From Aplidium turbinatum (lineage: Eukaryota > Chordata > Ascidiacea > Aplousobranchia > Polyclinidae), in contig OU964925.1 of NCBI GenBank assembly GCA_918807975.1, forward strand, positions 4,316,798 to 4,380,797: DNA of 64,000 bases, read 5' to 3'. The stretch's first letter is position 1. Each line of letters opens with the position of its first letter. Below are positions 1-10,540 of this stretch, in pieces. Position numbers and translations under genes: made by a program. A model generated the notes under the pieces. That model was not told the origin of the DNA, made no database searches, and worked only from the letters and a program-made list of their open reading frames with translations.

Positions 1-109
1 GATACTTTAATATGTCTCAAAATTACTTCCCCATGTAATCAAAAAAGTTTGGCATGTGAAACAATTATAGCTTAGTTACTACAAACTTTCCACGCGGTTT
101 TATGTTTAG

Positions 110-286
110 ATTTCGTACAGTTTCGATCGTTTCAATCGCTGGCATCGCTGTGGATCGTTATCACGTCATAAGCCGCCCATTCAGCAAGAGAATGCAAAAG
201 AAAACGGCTAAGACCCTTGTCGTCTTCACCTGGTGGTCATCATTAGTGGCATGTTCGCCTCCGCTAGTGGGGGTTGGATTGTACAG
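110..286 (+). CDS. GPCR exon: TM3 end, DRY, TM4
   Basis: The acceptor is TTTAG before 110, entered in phase 2, and the donor is GT at 287. The exon encodes SIAGIAVDRYHVISRPF (TM3 and ICL2) and VVFTWWSSLVACSPPLVG (TM4), then GVGLYR at the start of ECL2. Confidence 0.85.
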
Positions 287-3200
287 GTGATTGTTAAAAA
301 CGGTAGCCACTTTAACAAGGAAAAATTCTGCCACTGACTACAATGCAACCGCCAACCAATCAGAACATGTTATAAGAGGCTACCGTCCAATTGTGACCCT
401 TCTGGCACTCATCCAGAAAGTTAATGCTTGTTTTGAACTTTATTTGGTAATTACAGAAGAAAAAGAGCAATAGCAGTGGTGGGAATCGAACCCGCGTCAA
501 TGAAATGACTACTTTCTAGCCTTAACCCTAACCCCCAAGCCAACCAGCTGACAAAAAATCCATCACTTAATTTGCTTTCTATCATCTTCTTTTCGCCGTT
601 TTTTACGTCACTTAAACCGTAGCTTATGATTGGTTGGCGGTGCATTCTAGTTAATTGCAGTGGCAGAATTTTTCCTTGTTAAAGTGGCTACCGTTAAAAA
701 CGTCACAAAGTAAATAAAATTGCCCAAGAATATTCTAACAATTAGAATTTGGTAAAAAGAAAAAATGACTTCGGTAAAATGAAAGTTGAAGGTTGTATTG
801 CAAAGCTGAGTTAAGAAGTTAGAGTTGTACATAAATTAACCTTATTTAAAACTTTACTCGAGCCTGGCAGTTTATTTCAGGCTTGCCATAGTAGCAGAGG
901 CCAAATTTTTGCAACACCCAATAGGATTCAAATTAATCAAAAAATGAAGAGCCCAAGTTGTATAAACTAAACTTATGTTCAGCAAACAAACGTTTTGAAA
1001 ACTAAATTGTTTTCATCTTTAAAACGATGCTTCGAAATTTGCTAAACATAAGCTTAGTTTCTATATTTTGGGCACTTTATTTTTTGATCAGATAGTCTAA
1101 GTCAGATAGCCTTTTCAATTATTTTCTTCCTAAATAATTCAAACTACTTTGCAACAATTTACATGCAGCATTTTGCTTTTTACAATAGATTTGTGTTGTT
1201 ATCCTACTGCGAGCTGACGATGATTTGCCTGAACAAATAAAATTGCAACTGAAATGTTGCAGAATTATAAATTAAATCTGGTTTCAAAGTTCGGCTTAAA
1301 ACTTCAAAATATTTACGTCACTTACTAGAGTTTACAAATCTGAACACAGACTAAGTAAACTAGCCTACTGTGAAGTTATGCACTTTATCACTAATATTAT
1401 TAATTTATTATGCTACCAGTTGAAATGTTGTATGTAGGCCTATGCTTCGATTCGTTTTACTTTATGCACTTCTTATTACCAGATACTCTCCTAACCACCA
1501 CTTGTGTCACGTCAGTTGGGTGTTTGGAGGTCCTGGCCTTATTTACACTGTTTTTTACATTACGGCGATATATTTATCAACTGTTCTCACCACTCTGTGC
1601 TCCTACCGTTTGATTTATAAGGTGTTTATTGTTCTTAAAATAGTTTTGCATTGCTAGTACAGTAACTTAGCTTTGACAGAGTGTGTCAATATACAGTAAA
1701 ACATTAATTTTAACTTTATTTAATTTAAATGTTTAAAGTTTTTTCGCCACTTAATGTGAAGACTCTAATCCGACCTTATCGAATGCCAGGCCTGGAAGCA
1801 GAAGAAATACGTTTGTCTTGCAGCCTACACACTATTTTCTACGATTTATCTCTGATTGTCTATCCAGGGCCGTTGACAGTTTGACAGAAGTGGGCCCAGT
1901 ACCCAGAAGGAGGCCCGGTACTTTGCCATGTGACGGCTGAAATGGCTGTTTTAACCTGTGATGGCAATTTCTTTAGATCTGATTATATTAATATCTTGGT
2001 AATGTTTGAAGTCGTGGGGAAGTTTTTAAATCCGGGCCCCTTAAATATTTCGGGCCCGGGTCCAAAAGTACCACCTAGACCCCCCTGTCAACGCCCCTGT
2101 GTCTATCTCTAACCATTCTGCTCCTTTATGTGTCCAGCCAAGCCATACCGCCAATTTGCCTTCATTGTAAACGTTCTTTTGTGCCTGTTGTCAAAATTAT
2201 TCTATTGACTTGATGTCTCTGAATGAACAGATATTGATGAAGTGCACAGAAAAACGTAAACATTTTGCTTAAATTAATTGTTTAATCTATGCCGTGTGCA
2301 TATAAAAAAAGCTGAAATCTAATTTAGGTGACGCAAAAACAAGCGATGAAGCACAAAAGAGCAATCGAAGCTCGTGTGTCATTTCATGGAAAAGCTTCTC
2401 TTTCAACTTCAAATGAAAACATGGCGTCGAACAGAAACCAAACTCGTTTTACGAACAATCGTTTTCACAAGATTCTCACGTCATACTGCGCGGTACTGGC
2501 ATCTCGTTTTCAAAACAATTCAGTCTCTAACTCTCGGTCCAACATCGACAGGAAATCCAATCAAATTATTGTGATGGTTCTCTTAGTGTTCCTAATAGCC
2601 TGGTCGCCTTACTTTGGATTTGCTTTATACTCTGCTATTGACAGAGAAGAGAAAACAAACTTCTCAATTGGAAGAAGGTGGCTCGAATTCATTGTGACGT
2701 GGCTATCTTTGAGCACATGCGTTTGGGATCCGCTGTTGTACGCAGCGTTTACAAAGAACTTTAAAAATCATTTCAGGTGGGAAAGATTCAAATACAACGC
2801 AATTACAAAGTAAAATTTAACACCAAAAATATCACAATTGCACTGTGAAAAATTAAGTTTGTATGTGAGGTGGTGCATTATGTTAGGAACTGAGAGTTCT
2901 TACCCACTATTGTGAACACTGGAAACCAGAACTGAAGGTTCTGGTGTATGTGTGTAATCATACTAATTAATTTCACAAGTGTAGATACAAACAACTTGAT
3001 TTGTCCTGATGCTGCGGGTTCGCTGTGGTAGTAGCGGTTTGTCAAGACTAGACTATCATAGCGAACTCGCAGTGTCAGGCAAAAACAGGTAGTTTGTATC
3101 CACACTCTTGAAAATAATAAACAGCGATCATAGTCGCACGAGAATAAAACATTTTGGCGGTGCGAACAAAACTTGCCGAAACTTTGTCTTTGAAAATAAT

Positions 3201-4807
3201 GAAAATATACTTTTAAAAACGCAATAATTGACAATTTATCCAAACAACTGGACTTTTGTGTCCAAATTAGAGACGTTTTTTCCGTAGCGGTACGACTGCC
3301 CACTCTGCACCACCATCTCCTACGGCTATGACATCGATCATGCTGATAAAAGCAAAACTCAACCTATTTTACGAATCAATGTTATGGTTATTAATGTTGT
3401 ACCACTGTTTGTACGTATGACTATACGCTGGACCCAAGTTAAGTTTTGGATCAATAAAGGCAAAGTTTCTTACCCTATTCAAAGATGCGGTTTTACCACT
3501 GTTTGTTTCAGAAGCCTGTTGGGTTGCTTCTGCAATCCACTGAAACATTGTTGGAATCCTTTCATCATCGGGAAATCGTGTAACAGTCAATCCGCTCCCA
3601 AAGTTGATAGAACTGCTCAAGATAAAGATGAGATTGATCGATCGGTTTACCACAGACAAAGATCACGCATCACCAACACCACTGAAGTATCTTGCGATAT
3701 CCAAGGTCAGCGGTTGAATTACTCCACAATGTAAAATGTTTTCTTGCGAATGAAGATACAAACATTGACTTTCATTCCTTTCATTTCACTTTGTTTCGAT
3801 TCTCAGCAGCCTATAAATAAGTTTAAAGCTAAACTAGTCAAATATCTTTTTTCAAGAGTGAATAAGTTTTAAGGTTCACATCTCTTTCCAATTTTGACCT
3901 GTAGAAGAAAACTCCTGAATAGAAAATGTAAACAAAGCTGTGCTTGTGGCCTAGTTTGAAGTTGTTATTAGCCTACTGTGCTAAATTCGAAGTTTAAGAC
4001 AGCAGATGAAGCTCGCGCGGTCAGGCGCGTGTCAACATAATATTATACGTAGTTTGAATGACGATGTCTTAAAGATTGATGTTTTTCTATCTTAAAAGTA
4101 GGATAAATTAAAATAGTCGTTGAATACAGAAAAACGCCCATCAAAGCTATTTCTTTAGCTATTTAACATAGCAATCCACGATTTACTTTTCAGAAAATTA
4201 TTACTTTGAACAAAATCCTTCTATCGTTCCATCGCTTTCCAAAAACGTTCTTCATACATCGTTTCAACCTTACACAACGTCGAGTTTGCGTCAACATCAC
4301 CATTCTAAACGTAATAGGAAATTAATAATGACCTCGAAGGAAAATGCATCTTTTGTAGACGACACAGACGCGTCATCGCACGCAGCAGTCGTTGAAATGC
4401 GTCAAAGTAGAACAAGATTCGAGCAATGTAACTCTGCCAGATACCCGTCGGCTAAACTTGGGCAATTAACAAAAACTACGCAATTGTCTCATGTGCCTTG
4501 TGGAACGAAAAGCAGTGGACATCCAGATAAAGAAATGACATCATCATTGACAAGCAAGCTAATGAGTATTGCAGATGAAAGAAAATTGGTAAAAGCTACC
4601 GACGTTGAATCCAAAGAAGCCACAAAGAAGTTCCTCATGATCAAAACATCTTCTCACAATGTCACGCCAACCAAAGAAATTGCCCTCCAATCATTAAAAG
4701 TGAATAAAAAAGTGCACGAAGTGATAGCACATTCTCCCCTGTCTCATTTAAAACCCACCCACATCAAAACCACCGCAGTTTCTCCTTACTGCAAGATGAA
4801 ATCTTGA
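110..4807 (+). CDS. Class A (rhodopsin-like) GPCR, 3' five exons (partial)
   Basis: This is a seven-helix plasma-membrane receptor that would couple to G proteins; the ligand is unknown. Exons 110-286, 1483-1621, 2328-2776, 3512-3705 and 4194-4807 have GT-AG borders and matching phases (2, 0, 2, 1), which no single open frame shows. The first exon gives the end of TM3 with VDRY, then intracellular loop 2 and TM4 with a Trp. The second gives ECL2 with its conserved Cys (HHLCHVSW) and TM5. The third gives a long ICL3, TM6 with FLIAWSPYF and TM7 with WDPLLYAAF, a variant of NPxxY with Asp. The fourth gives helix 8 and a Cys cluster (LLGCFCNPLKHC), probably palmitoylated. The fifth is a Ser/Thr/Lys-rich tail. 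ECL2 and TM6 look opsin-like, but TM7 has no Lys where opsins bind retinal, so I call it an orphan class A receptor. Exons for TM1-TM3 lie left of the window. About 524 codons are present here. Confidence 0.85.
302..692. mobile_element. MITE with 9-bp TSD in GPCR intron
   Basis: A 391-bp element with about 35-bp near-perfect terminal inverted repeats (GGTAGCCACTTTAACAAGG at the left, its complement at the right). It is flanked by the direct repeat GTTAAAAAC at 293-301 and 693-701. A 9-bp duplication suggests a Mutator-like origin rather than hAT, but no transposase is present. It starts only 15 bp after the exon border (TSD at donor +7). Inside, on the minus strand, lies a tRNA-like segment (about 475-560). 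Confidence 0.8.
475..560 (-). repeat. tRNA-like (SINE head-like) segment inside MITE
   Basis: Read on the minus strand it has a convincing T-arm and B-box (GCGGGTTCGATTCCCACC) and an A-box-like GGTTGGCTTGGGG. There is no good cloverleaf acceptor stem, so it is a tRNA-derived relic and not a tRNA gene. Confidence 0.5.
702..1482. other. GPCR intron, with a short palindrome
   Basis: This is the rest of the first intron in the window. It is AT-rich and non-coding. An imperfect palindrome at about 935-1092 has arms of 60-70 bp that share a stretch like AAACTTATGTTCAGCAAA. It is probably an old foldback element. I saw nothing else. Confidence 0.5.
1483..1621 (+). CDS. GPCR exon: ECL2 and TM5
   Basis: The acceptor is ACCAG before 1483 and the donor AAG|GTGTTT is at 1622. 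Phase 2 in and phase 0 out match both neighbours. It encodes YSPNHHLCHVSWVFGG with the ECL2 Cys, then the hydrophobic TM5 segment LIYTVFYITAIYLSTVL and a basic end, YRLIYK. This is too short and internal for plain ORF calling, but it is needed to join TM4 to TM6. Confidence 0.8.
1865..2099. mobile_element. hAT-type MITE (235 bp)
   Basis: The termini CAGGGCCGTTGACAG and CTGTCAACGCCCCTG form a 15-bp TIR with one mismatch. The flanking 8-bp duplication TGTCTATC lies at 1857-1864 and 2100-2107. CAGGG ends with an 8-bp TSD are hAT hallmarks. The interior is GGGCCC-rich and non-coding. Confidence 0.85.
2328..2776 (+). CDS. GPCR exon: ICL3, TM6, TM7
   Basis: The acceptor is AATTTAG and the donor TTTCAG|GTGGGA. 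Reading on past this donor reaches a stop at 2811-2813, which would drop helix 8; a phase-2 splice to 3512 instead continues into a proper helix 8. TM6 is IIVMVLLVFLIAWSPYF and TM7 ends WDPLLYAAFTKNFKNHF. Confidence 0.85.
2974..3111. repeat. Foldback hairpin in GPCR intron
   Basis: Two arms of about 58 bp (2974-3031 and 3051-3111) are inverted copies of each other at roughly 80% identity, for example GGGTTCGCTGTGGTAG against its complement CTATCATAGCGAACTCG. No clear target duplication was found. It is a small foldback or MITE relic. Confidence 0.65.
3512..3705 (+). CDS. GPCR exon: helix 8 and palmitoylation Cys
   Basis: The acceptor TTTGTTTCAG before 3512 has a good pyrimidine tract, and the donor is CCAAG|GTCAG. 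Entered in phase 2 it gives SLLGCFCNPLKHCWNPF right after KNHFR, the usual class A helix-8 plus Cys pattern. The remainder is a polar tail ending TEVSCDIQ. It leaves in phase 1. Confidence 0.8.
3706..4193. other. GPCR last intron
   Basis: AT-rich intron between the helix-8 and tail exons. I see no coding potential and no clear repeat in it. Confidence 0.5.
4194..4807 (+). CDS. GPCR terminal exon: Ser/Thr-rich C-tail
   Basis: The acceptor ACTTTTCAG precedes 4194. Phase 1 entry opens a frame of about 204 codons to TGA at 4805-4807, beginning ENYYFEQNPSIVPSLSK. The tail is rich in Ser, Thr, Lys and His, with no domain I recognise. It supplies many possible kinase sites for receptor desensitisation. 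Taken alone it could pass for a separate small gene, but the phase match and the poly(A) signal behind it favour one gene. Confidence 0.7.
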
Positions 4808-4919
4808 AATGCCGTACGCAGCCTAACGGATTATTATTGTTTTTCATAATATAAAGAAAAACAAATTTTTAAGGTTTGATGCCAAACCCAGGTTGGTATG
4901 GTTTTGGTCAAATGCGACA

Positions 4920-4925
4920 AATAAA
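4920..4925 (+). promoter_or_regulatory. Poly(A) signal AATAAA of GPCR gene
   Basis: Canonical AATAAA 113 bp after the receptor stop codon, followed by a T-rich and GT-rich stretch. It fits a short 3' UTR. Confidence 0.6.
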
Positions 4926-5984
4926 TGAGATTTGACTTTATTTTGTGCTTGTTTTTTAAAAACGGTTTAGCATTTTAGTGTGCCAATGCTTAGGCTACGT
5001 CTGGAAAATTATAAAAGGAAAATAAAACAACGTTGGTGTGGACTCTTTCGTACCTAGCAGACCACAGACTACGCCATTAATGATTAGGCCAGGCGCGGAT
5101 CTAGAAGTTTTTTTCGGGGGGGGGCAGAATATTAGAAAATCAATTAAAAAGAAAGAAAAAGATAAAACAGATATGAACAATGATACTACGACATTTACGA
5201 TATGCTATAAAATAGACATTAAAACAGCCATTTTCATCAATTGTGAATGTTTAAAAATAAATTTTGCTTGAATAAAAATTTCTAAGCATGCAAAGTAAAC
5301 TTAAAATCTGGTTTAAAACCCCGTATGCAGTGTCTATGACCAAGTGGATATTTGTATGTTTGTTGGCCTATATACGGTAATTGATTAAAATTATAATAAA
5401 GGCTATAAAAACTATAAAATAGCCATTGAAGGTTTCAGATTGTTTCAACTGAAGTCATTTGGTTCAGCGTTGGTTTCAGCTGAGTCAGCTCCAACAAATG
5501 TTGCTATTGAAATGTATTTGAAGTTGTATGAAAGAAAACAACGGAGTCTGATCGATGGATAATTTCAATCACAATAATAACAAAAAATCTCCCCCCCCCA
5601 GGGATGAGTTGTCCGCCGTGGGACCCAGGGTCTCTGAGAGAAATTTTCACTAGGGGTACGAAGAGTCATTCCGAGCCCCCCTCTCACTTTGGACCCTTTT
5701 TGTCTTGGGCAAAACGCGTGATGTTTGCTTAGGCATATTGCACACCACACAACATTTTACTGCAGAATTGGACATCTGTGCACAATACTGTAATAGTATC
5801 AGGCTGCAATAAAACTAATATTCTGTGTTATGCATATCGTGTGATCTGTCCCTCGCTAATTTGTGTATCCTACATTGAATTTGTGTGTCAGTTGTTGATG
5901 GTGCTGTTGAGAGGTGTCGCTTGTACATCTTTAATGTAAAATTTTAGAATGTATTTTTTATTTCTCTTAGATTTAGCTTATAAT

Positions 5985-6090
5985 TATTTCTGAAGAAGAC
6001 ACTATGTGGTGTCGAAAACTTTGGATTTAGTAGTTTTTTCATGTTGTTTTTGTGTGTTTAATGTTAAATCCGTTAACGTTATTGAGTGTT
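5985..6090 (+). repeat. Copy of the GAAGAC/GTGTCGAAAAC repeat family
   Basis: It shares CTGAAGA, then a GACAC/GTGTC stem, GAAAAC, and a downstream GTGTGTTTAATGTTAAA block with both arms of the palindrome at 26868-27361. It resembles the hammerhead-like segments of Penelope-like elements, but has one extra base between the CUGANGA core and the stem. Confidence 0.45.
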
Positions 6091-6786
6091 ATAGCCTATG
6101 TATGTGGTACAAGCCAAGCTCTCTACCAAGGCTCAAACATAACATCTTGTTAAAACATAATCAAGATAATCATCTGACCAATCCTAATCTTTCTTCATTA
6201 ACTTTTGCATTCACCACATGCCCAGCACTAGCAGACGTGAACGAGAGAAGTCACTTTTTTTGACTCCGGCTCCGGCCTGCTCCGAAAGTATTCTCCAGCT
6301 CCTGCTCAAATTCTGAAATTTATTTTGAAGTGAAATAAGCGTGAAACTACCTTTGTCAAATAGTTTTTAAAAAACATAAAAAAACCAAAAACACCTGGGC
6401 TTTTTGCCTGGGTTTTTCTCAAACCTGCTTTTGCTACACTATGCCCCTCCCCCCGGACAGGAGAATAACTATCTTTTATGATTTAACTTAGGGTGCTTTC
6501 AACAGAACATTTTTGCACGTAAACCATTGAATTACCACTTTGGGCCACTAATTTGGTCGCAAAGCACTCGATTACCTTTCTGGGCCCTTTTGCTAGATTA
6601 CGGACCCCCAGGACTAAAGAATAACAACTTTTATGCTTGAAATCAGTCGGTTAGAATGGTTTTGACCAAATATTTTTGCGCGTAAACTATAAAACCACAA
6701 TTTCGGGCCCCCAACAAACACAGGCCTGGGGCCTCAAGGGTACGCTGTACCCTCCGTACCACCCTCTCATAGGCCTTGGTGGGACC

Positions 6787-7197
6787 ATGGCCACCTGGAG
6801 ATCAGGCCTGATTTGTCACATTTGCAGATTTGATTACCGCTACTGCTTGTGTTTGGCTGACATTTATGAGATTTTTTTACTTTTTGCTGTCTCCTAATGA
6901 TATAAAACTTTTTGTTGGCTTGGGAAAGCAGAGCAAATGAGAAAAAGTAAATTGAAAAACGTTGAATCAGACTGTTATTGAAAAATTAACAGTCTGACTA
7001 AAATCTTCGAAATTAAATAGTGTTTGTTTTTAACATTTGAGGATGTTAAAACTAACTGCGTCATCTGGGGAAAACAGTAAAGAAAGCGTAAAAATATGAT
7101 TTTTAGAAAAATTTATTTAAACATTAGCCCAAAGTTGGCAAGATCTGGAAATTTCTGCTAAATGTGACAAATCAAGCCGTATCTTTAGGTAGCTATG
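6787..7197. mobile_element. Palindromic MITE, family M1 copy 1
   Basis: A 411-bp element with long inverted arms starting ATGGCCACCTGGAGATCAGG and ending in the degenerate complement. A conserved inner palindrome contains CAGTCTGA/TCAGACTG. The flanks GTGGGACC and GTGGGGCT are a 6/8 target duplication. Related copies are at 44434-44849 and 55396-55817. Confidence 0.75.
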
Positions 7198-7323
7198 GTG
7201 GGGCTAATATCAGCTGTTTAGAAGCATATCAAACCATTTGATGCGGAAACATACAATTTCAACAATTCCTCACAAACTTTCGGGGGGGCCGGGCCCTCCC
7301 ATAAATCAGCGCCTAGATTAGGC

Positions 7324-7707
7324 TACGGTATACCACCCCCCGTTTCCGTGATGAAATAAAACATTATCATGTCTTGGAAACTGGGAAAATAAGAGTAAAC
7401 GATTGCTTGGTCTCCGAAAGTCTCTCGGTATAATCCGGGAAAACAGCGACGACTTGGAGTGGTTGAAGAATAGATCCTGGCTTCAAAGATTCAAGCCACG
7501 ACCTTTTATGTTCAACTGGATAAAAGTTTGTGAAAAAGTAACTACTATTGACTATAAATAGGCTTGTCCCAGTTTTAAAATATCTTCAAGCAACGTCAAA
7601 GACATCCGCCAGTTAAGATAGGCTACTATTCTCTGCTTATTTTCACTATACCTATGTAGGAGTAGCCTAAAGTCTATGGATTTAAACTAATAAATAAACT
7701 TATAGTA
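7324..7707. other. Unassigned spacer
   Basis: AT-rich non-coding DNA between two mobile elements. I recognise no gene or repeat. Confidence 0.4.
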
Positions 7708-7715
7708 CCGTACCG

Positions 7716-8929
7716 CATGGGCGCCGATCCTTATAGGACAGCGGGGACATGTCCCCACCATCTTTTTACATGTCCCCGCCATCTTTTTAGATTATTTTTA
7801 TAACGTGAAAGGGAAAATATTAACCAAATGTGACAATTTTATTAGTCAGACGTTTAAAATCTATTAAAAGAAGGGGACAAAATTTTTGTTTTATGCAAGG
7901 AAACCCCGACCGTAGTAGAAATGTTTTATAATGCGGGGAAACCCTGGTGCAACTCGCAAACTGTATTTGTTTTGGTTACGATAGGACCATTAGCATACGC
8001 TTGGGTTATTAGCGGCATTGTCTGTCATTCAGTGTCCGAAACGTTTTACCAAAGCCTTGTAAGGTTGCACGGTGACTGTGGCTGGCATGCTCGAAGGGAA
8101 TGAACTCCGCCATCTACGCAGTGAAGAAGAGTTTCATCTTGTCTTTGTAGATTTTGAGAGGCTAATGGAGGATTGCAACCTTGAGTCATTGAAACTGTCA
8201 CGTCTCAAAAAGATCCCAAATCGTCTTCAGCATGGACATGGTCAACCTCCTCAACTTCAAACACTAGAGACGAAATATCGGTCAGAGTATTTTGCAGTCA
8301 TGGACAGCGCGCAGCAAAATGTTACTGACTATTTCAAGTCGACCGATCTTGAGCACTACAAAATTCTACAAGAATCACTCTTTAGTGGAAAGCTACAATC
8401 ACCTGTAGTAGTGGACAATTATCCTGAGTTCTCTGACACAGAGTCCCTTCTCGAAAGCAGCAAAATGGAAATTCGGTGGAAGATTTTCGAATAATATTCA
8501 AGAAGATGCCATCCGCTGTTCGGCAAATGTTTCCGCAGGTGGAACTTTTATGCAACGTTTGCTCATTTCACCAGCCCACTCGTGTTCAGCTGAACAGTCA
8601 TTTCAACTTTGCGACGTGTCAAAACTTGGTTACGATCTACCATGACACAGAAACGGCTAAATCATGCAATGGTCTGCCATGTGCACAACAAAGTTTTGAA
8701 TTCGATCAACCTCCATGACCTCGCCAAAGACTTCGTTTTTAATTCGCCGGAGACTCGTTGCCGAGTGTTTGGACGTCTGCTGTCCAATGATGAAACTAAC
8801 AATTAAAATATGTATACATCGCATTAGACGCAACAGACCCCTGATCTTTCGAGCTCGTTTCATTCGTCACTCCTTCTTACCTTCCGAGTAAATGTCCCCA
8901 CCAATTTTATAGAACGATCGGCGCCCATG
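7716..8929 (+). mobile_element. hAT element, family H1 copy 1 (decayed)
   Basis: The 14-bp ends CATGGGCGCCGATC and GATCGGCGCCCATG are inverted. The 8-bp duplication CCGTACCG flanks it at 7708-7715 and 8930-8937. Inside lie pieces of a hAT transposase on the plus strand (about 8072-8760), including the C-terminal dimerisation region. A second copy in inverse orientation lies at 43154-45197. Confidence 0.9.
8072..8760 (+). pseudogene. hAT transposase, C-terminal part, broken
   Basis: The frames encode ETKYRSEYFAVMDSAQQN, then after frame changes a hAT dimerisation motif (RRVKTWLRSTMTQKRLNHAM) and the tail FVFNSPETRCRVF. This is the typical C-terminal half of ZMYM/hAT-like transposases. The N-terminal domain and much of the catalytic core are missing and the frame is shifted at least twice, so it cannot be active. 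Confidence 0.8.
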
Positions 8930-9122
8930 CCGTACCGTACATTAAAATGTCCCTTTGCCTCACTTGTAGGTTAATAGTTCAGTTTAGTTTGTTTTTATTT
9001 CTGACCGTCACAACGAAATTATTTTAAATGTAAGGCTAAAACTTTTGAAGTTTGTAATGATTGAGTTTCGCTTTTAGCTGCACGATTGTAACTTGTTTAA
9101 GTTACATCTCCCCCAACAACAG

Positions 9123-9908
9123 CCTGAATTTACGAACAAAGAAACCGCAAGATCAAGTGGGCTCGCGCTGGTACGACTCTCAGGGTGTGCGCTAGAGTTG
9201 GATCACAGTACAATTGCATTGTTCTGAAATTTTCAAAATACAATTACAATTAAAATTTCTTCTAAATGTGATTAATTACATGTTTCAATTACAAAAATTA
9301 AATGTTTCAATATTTAACGATGGTTATTAGAGTTTGGTTAAATCAAGGGGAACAAAAATTGCATTTGATAAAGATTTGATATCTAAAAGTGTCTGTAGTC
9401 TACTCAGTACGTTCTTTTTTGCGGTATAAAATTTAATTACCAGTTATTGAAAAAAGGCTTTCTGCTTTGCTTATGTTGCAGGTAGCCCTAGATGTAATTG
9501 TAATTTAGAACTTTTTAAAATTACAATTACAAATACACAACAACAGCAAAAATCTCAATTACAGATGGGTTATAACTATAATTACATAAAATGTCTAGGC
9601 TTAAATATTAAAAGTTTCATTCAATTACAGTTGTTTATAATTGATGCAACTCTAGAGTGCGCCCGAGCAATGCATTATAAGGACAGTTCTCCATTCAGCA
9701 GCGGCACTTCATGAATAGAACAATCTACATTCTACTCTCCAAGCAACAAGACTTCAAGAATAGGAAACTTCTCTCTGTCAAAATTAGTGACCGACCCTGC
9801 GTCAATGATTCAAAGCCTCTGCAAGTATAGGCCTAGAAAGTTATGCAAAACTGCCAGGATTAGGCTCTCAAAAAAGAGTTCCCAGTCCGAGGATGAAGAT
9901 TCAAACCA
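9123..9908 (+). mobile_element. tRNA-SINE family S1, split by a MITE
   Basis: The left part (about 9123-9192) has the GGTACGACTC B-box region and the right part (9655-9908) has the body (AAACTTCTC, GACCGACCCTGCGTCAATG) seen in the other S1 copies. The SINE is cut by the MITE at 9193-9654, so the SINE is the older of the two. Confidence 0.7.
9193..9654. mobile_element. hAT-type MITE (462 bp) inside SINE
   Basis: The ends TAGAGTTGGATCA and TGATGCAACTCTA are inverted. The flanks GTGTGCGC and GAGTGCGC are a 7/8 target duplication. The interior repeats CAATTACAATTA-like words on both strands and is non-coding. Confidence 0.75.
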
Positions 9909-10412
9909 TCAATCACCATGAAAGGTAACATGATCATAAAGTGAAGAAAGTCTTCGAAGGCCTGGATATGCCAGTCCGTCTCTTCCGACGTTCATGGACC
10001 CTTCAAAACGCCTTCCAAAATAAGACAAAAACCCGAACTCTGTCGGCTACAAGACTGCCCGTTGTCCACTTTGGCAGTGCTCCGCAACCTTTATTACTCA
10101 CGGCACACTTAAATACTCTTTAAAATTCTGCGGCACAATTCGGTCAATTCACAATCTTTTTTTATTATGACATATATATTTTTTAACATTTGGATCCCAA
10201 CCTGAAGTTAACTCAAGTTGCAAGGGGGGAAAGCTTTTATTTTAAATTTGCTCTTCTTGCTGCTGTTATTATTATGATTTTGTGATTCTAGTCACGTACT
10301 TTTCCTGCTGCCTGTTACGTAGCAATCGTTACCGGTAGTCCATGTTCTTTATTTAAGCTTAGAACAGTGATTCAGTAAATCTTAATATTTAGGCTACCGA
10401 TTAAAATTAAGC
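9909..10412. other. Unassigned spacer
   Basis: No gene recognised. A CAGTGCTCCGCAACCTTTAT word near 10075 looks like the end of a hAT MITE of the CAGTGGTTCCCAACC kind, but I found no partner end. Confidence 0.35.
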
Positions 10413-10540
10413 AATGGACTTAAAAAATTACAAATTTGATCCTGCCTTCCCTTTGCCAAAATGTCGTGAAGCAAGTAATTACTGTATGTTATTAGTATAC
10501 GCAAAGAAATTTATTTTCACACGAGTCAGTTCAATCATAT

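Larger units (their letters stand above)
5090..7315. mobile_element. hAT-type non-autonomous element, composite (2.2 kb)
   Basis: The ends CAGGCGCGGATCTA and TAAATCAGCGCCTA are imperfect inverted repeats, both followed inward by G-rich tracts. The 8-bp duplication GATTAGGC flanks it at 5082-5089 and 7316-7323. No transposase frame is left. The interior holds a hammerhead-like repeat (5985-6085), a degenerate direct repeat (about 6460-6720) and a nested MITE (6787-7197). Confidence 0.65.

Noticed and set aside
4286-4807. 173-codon frame as an independent small gene
   Set aside because: The frame is open back to a good acceptor at 4193 and joins the GPCR helix-8 exon in phase, so it is better read as the receptor's last exon.
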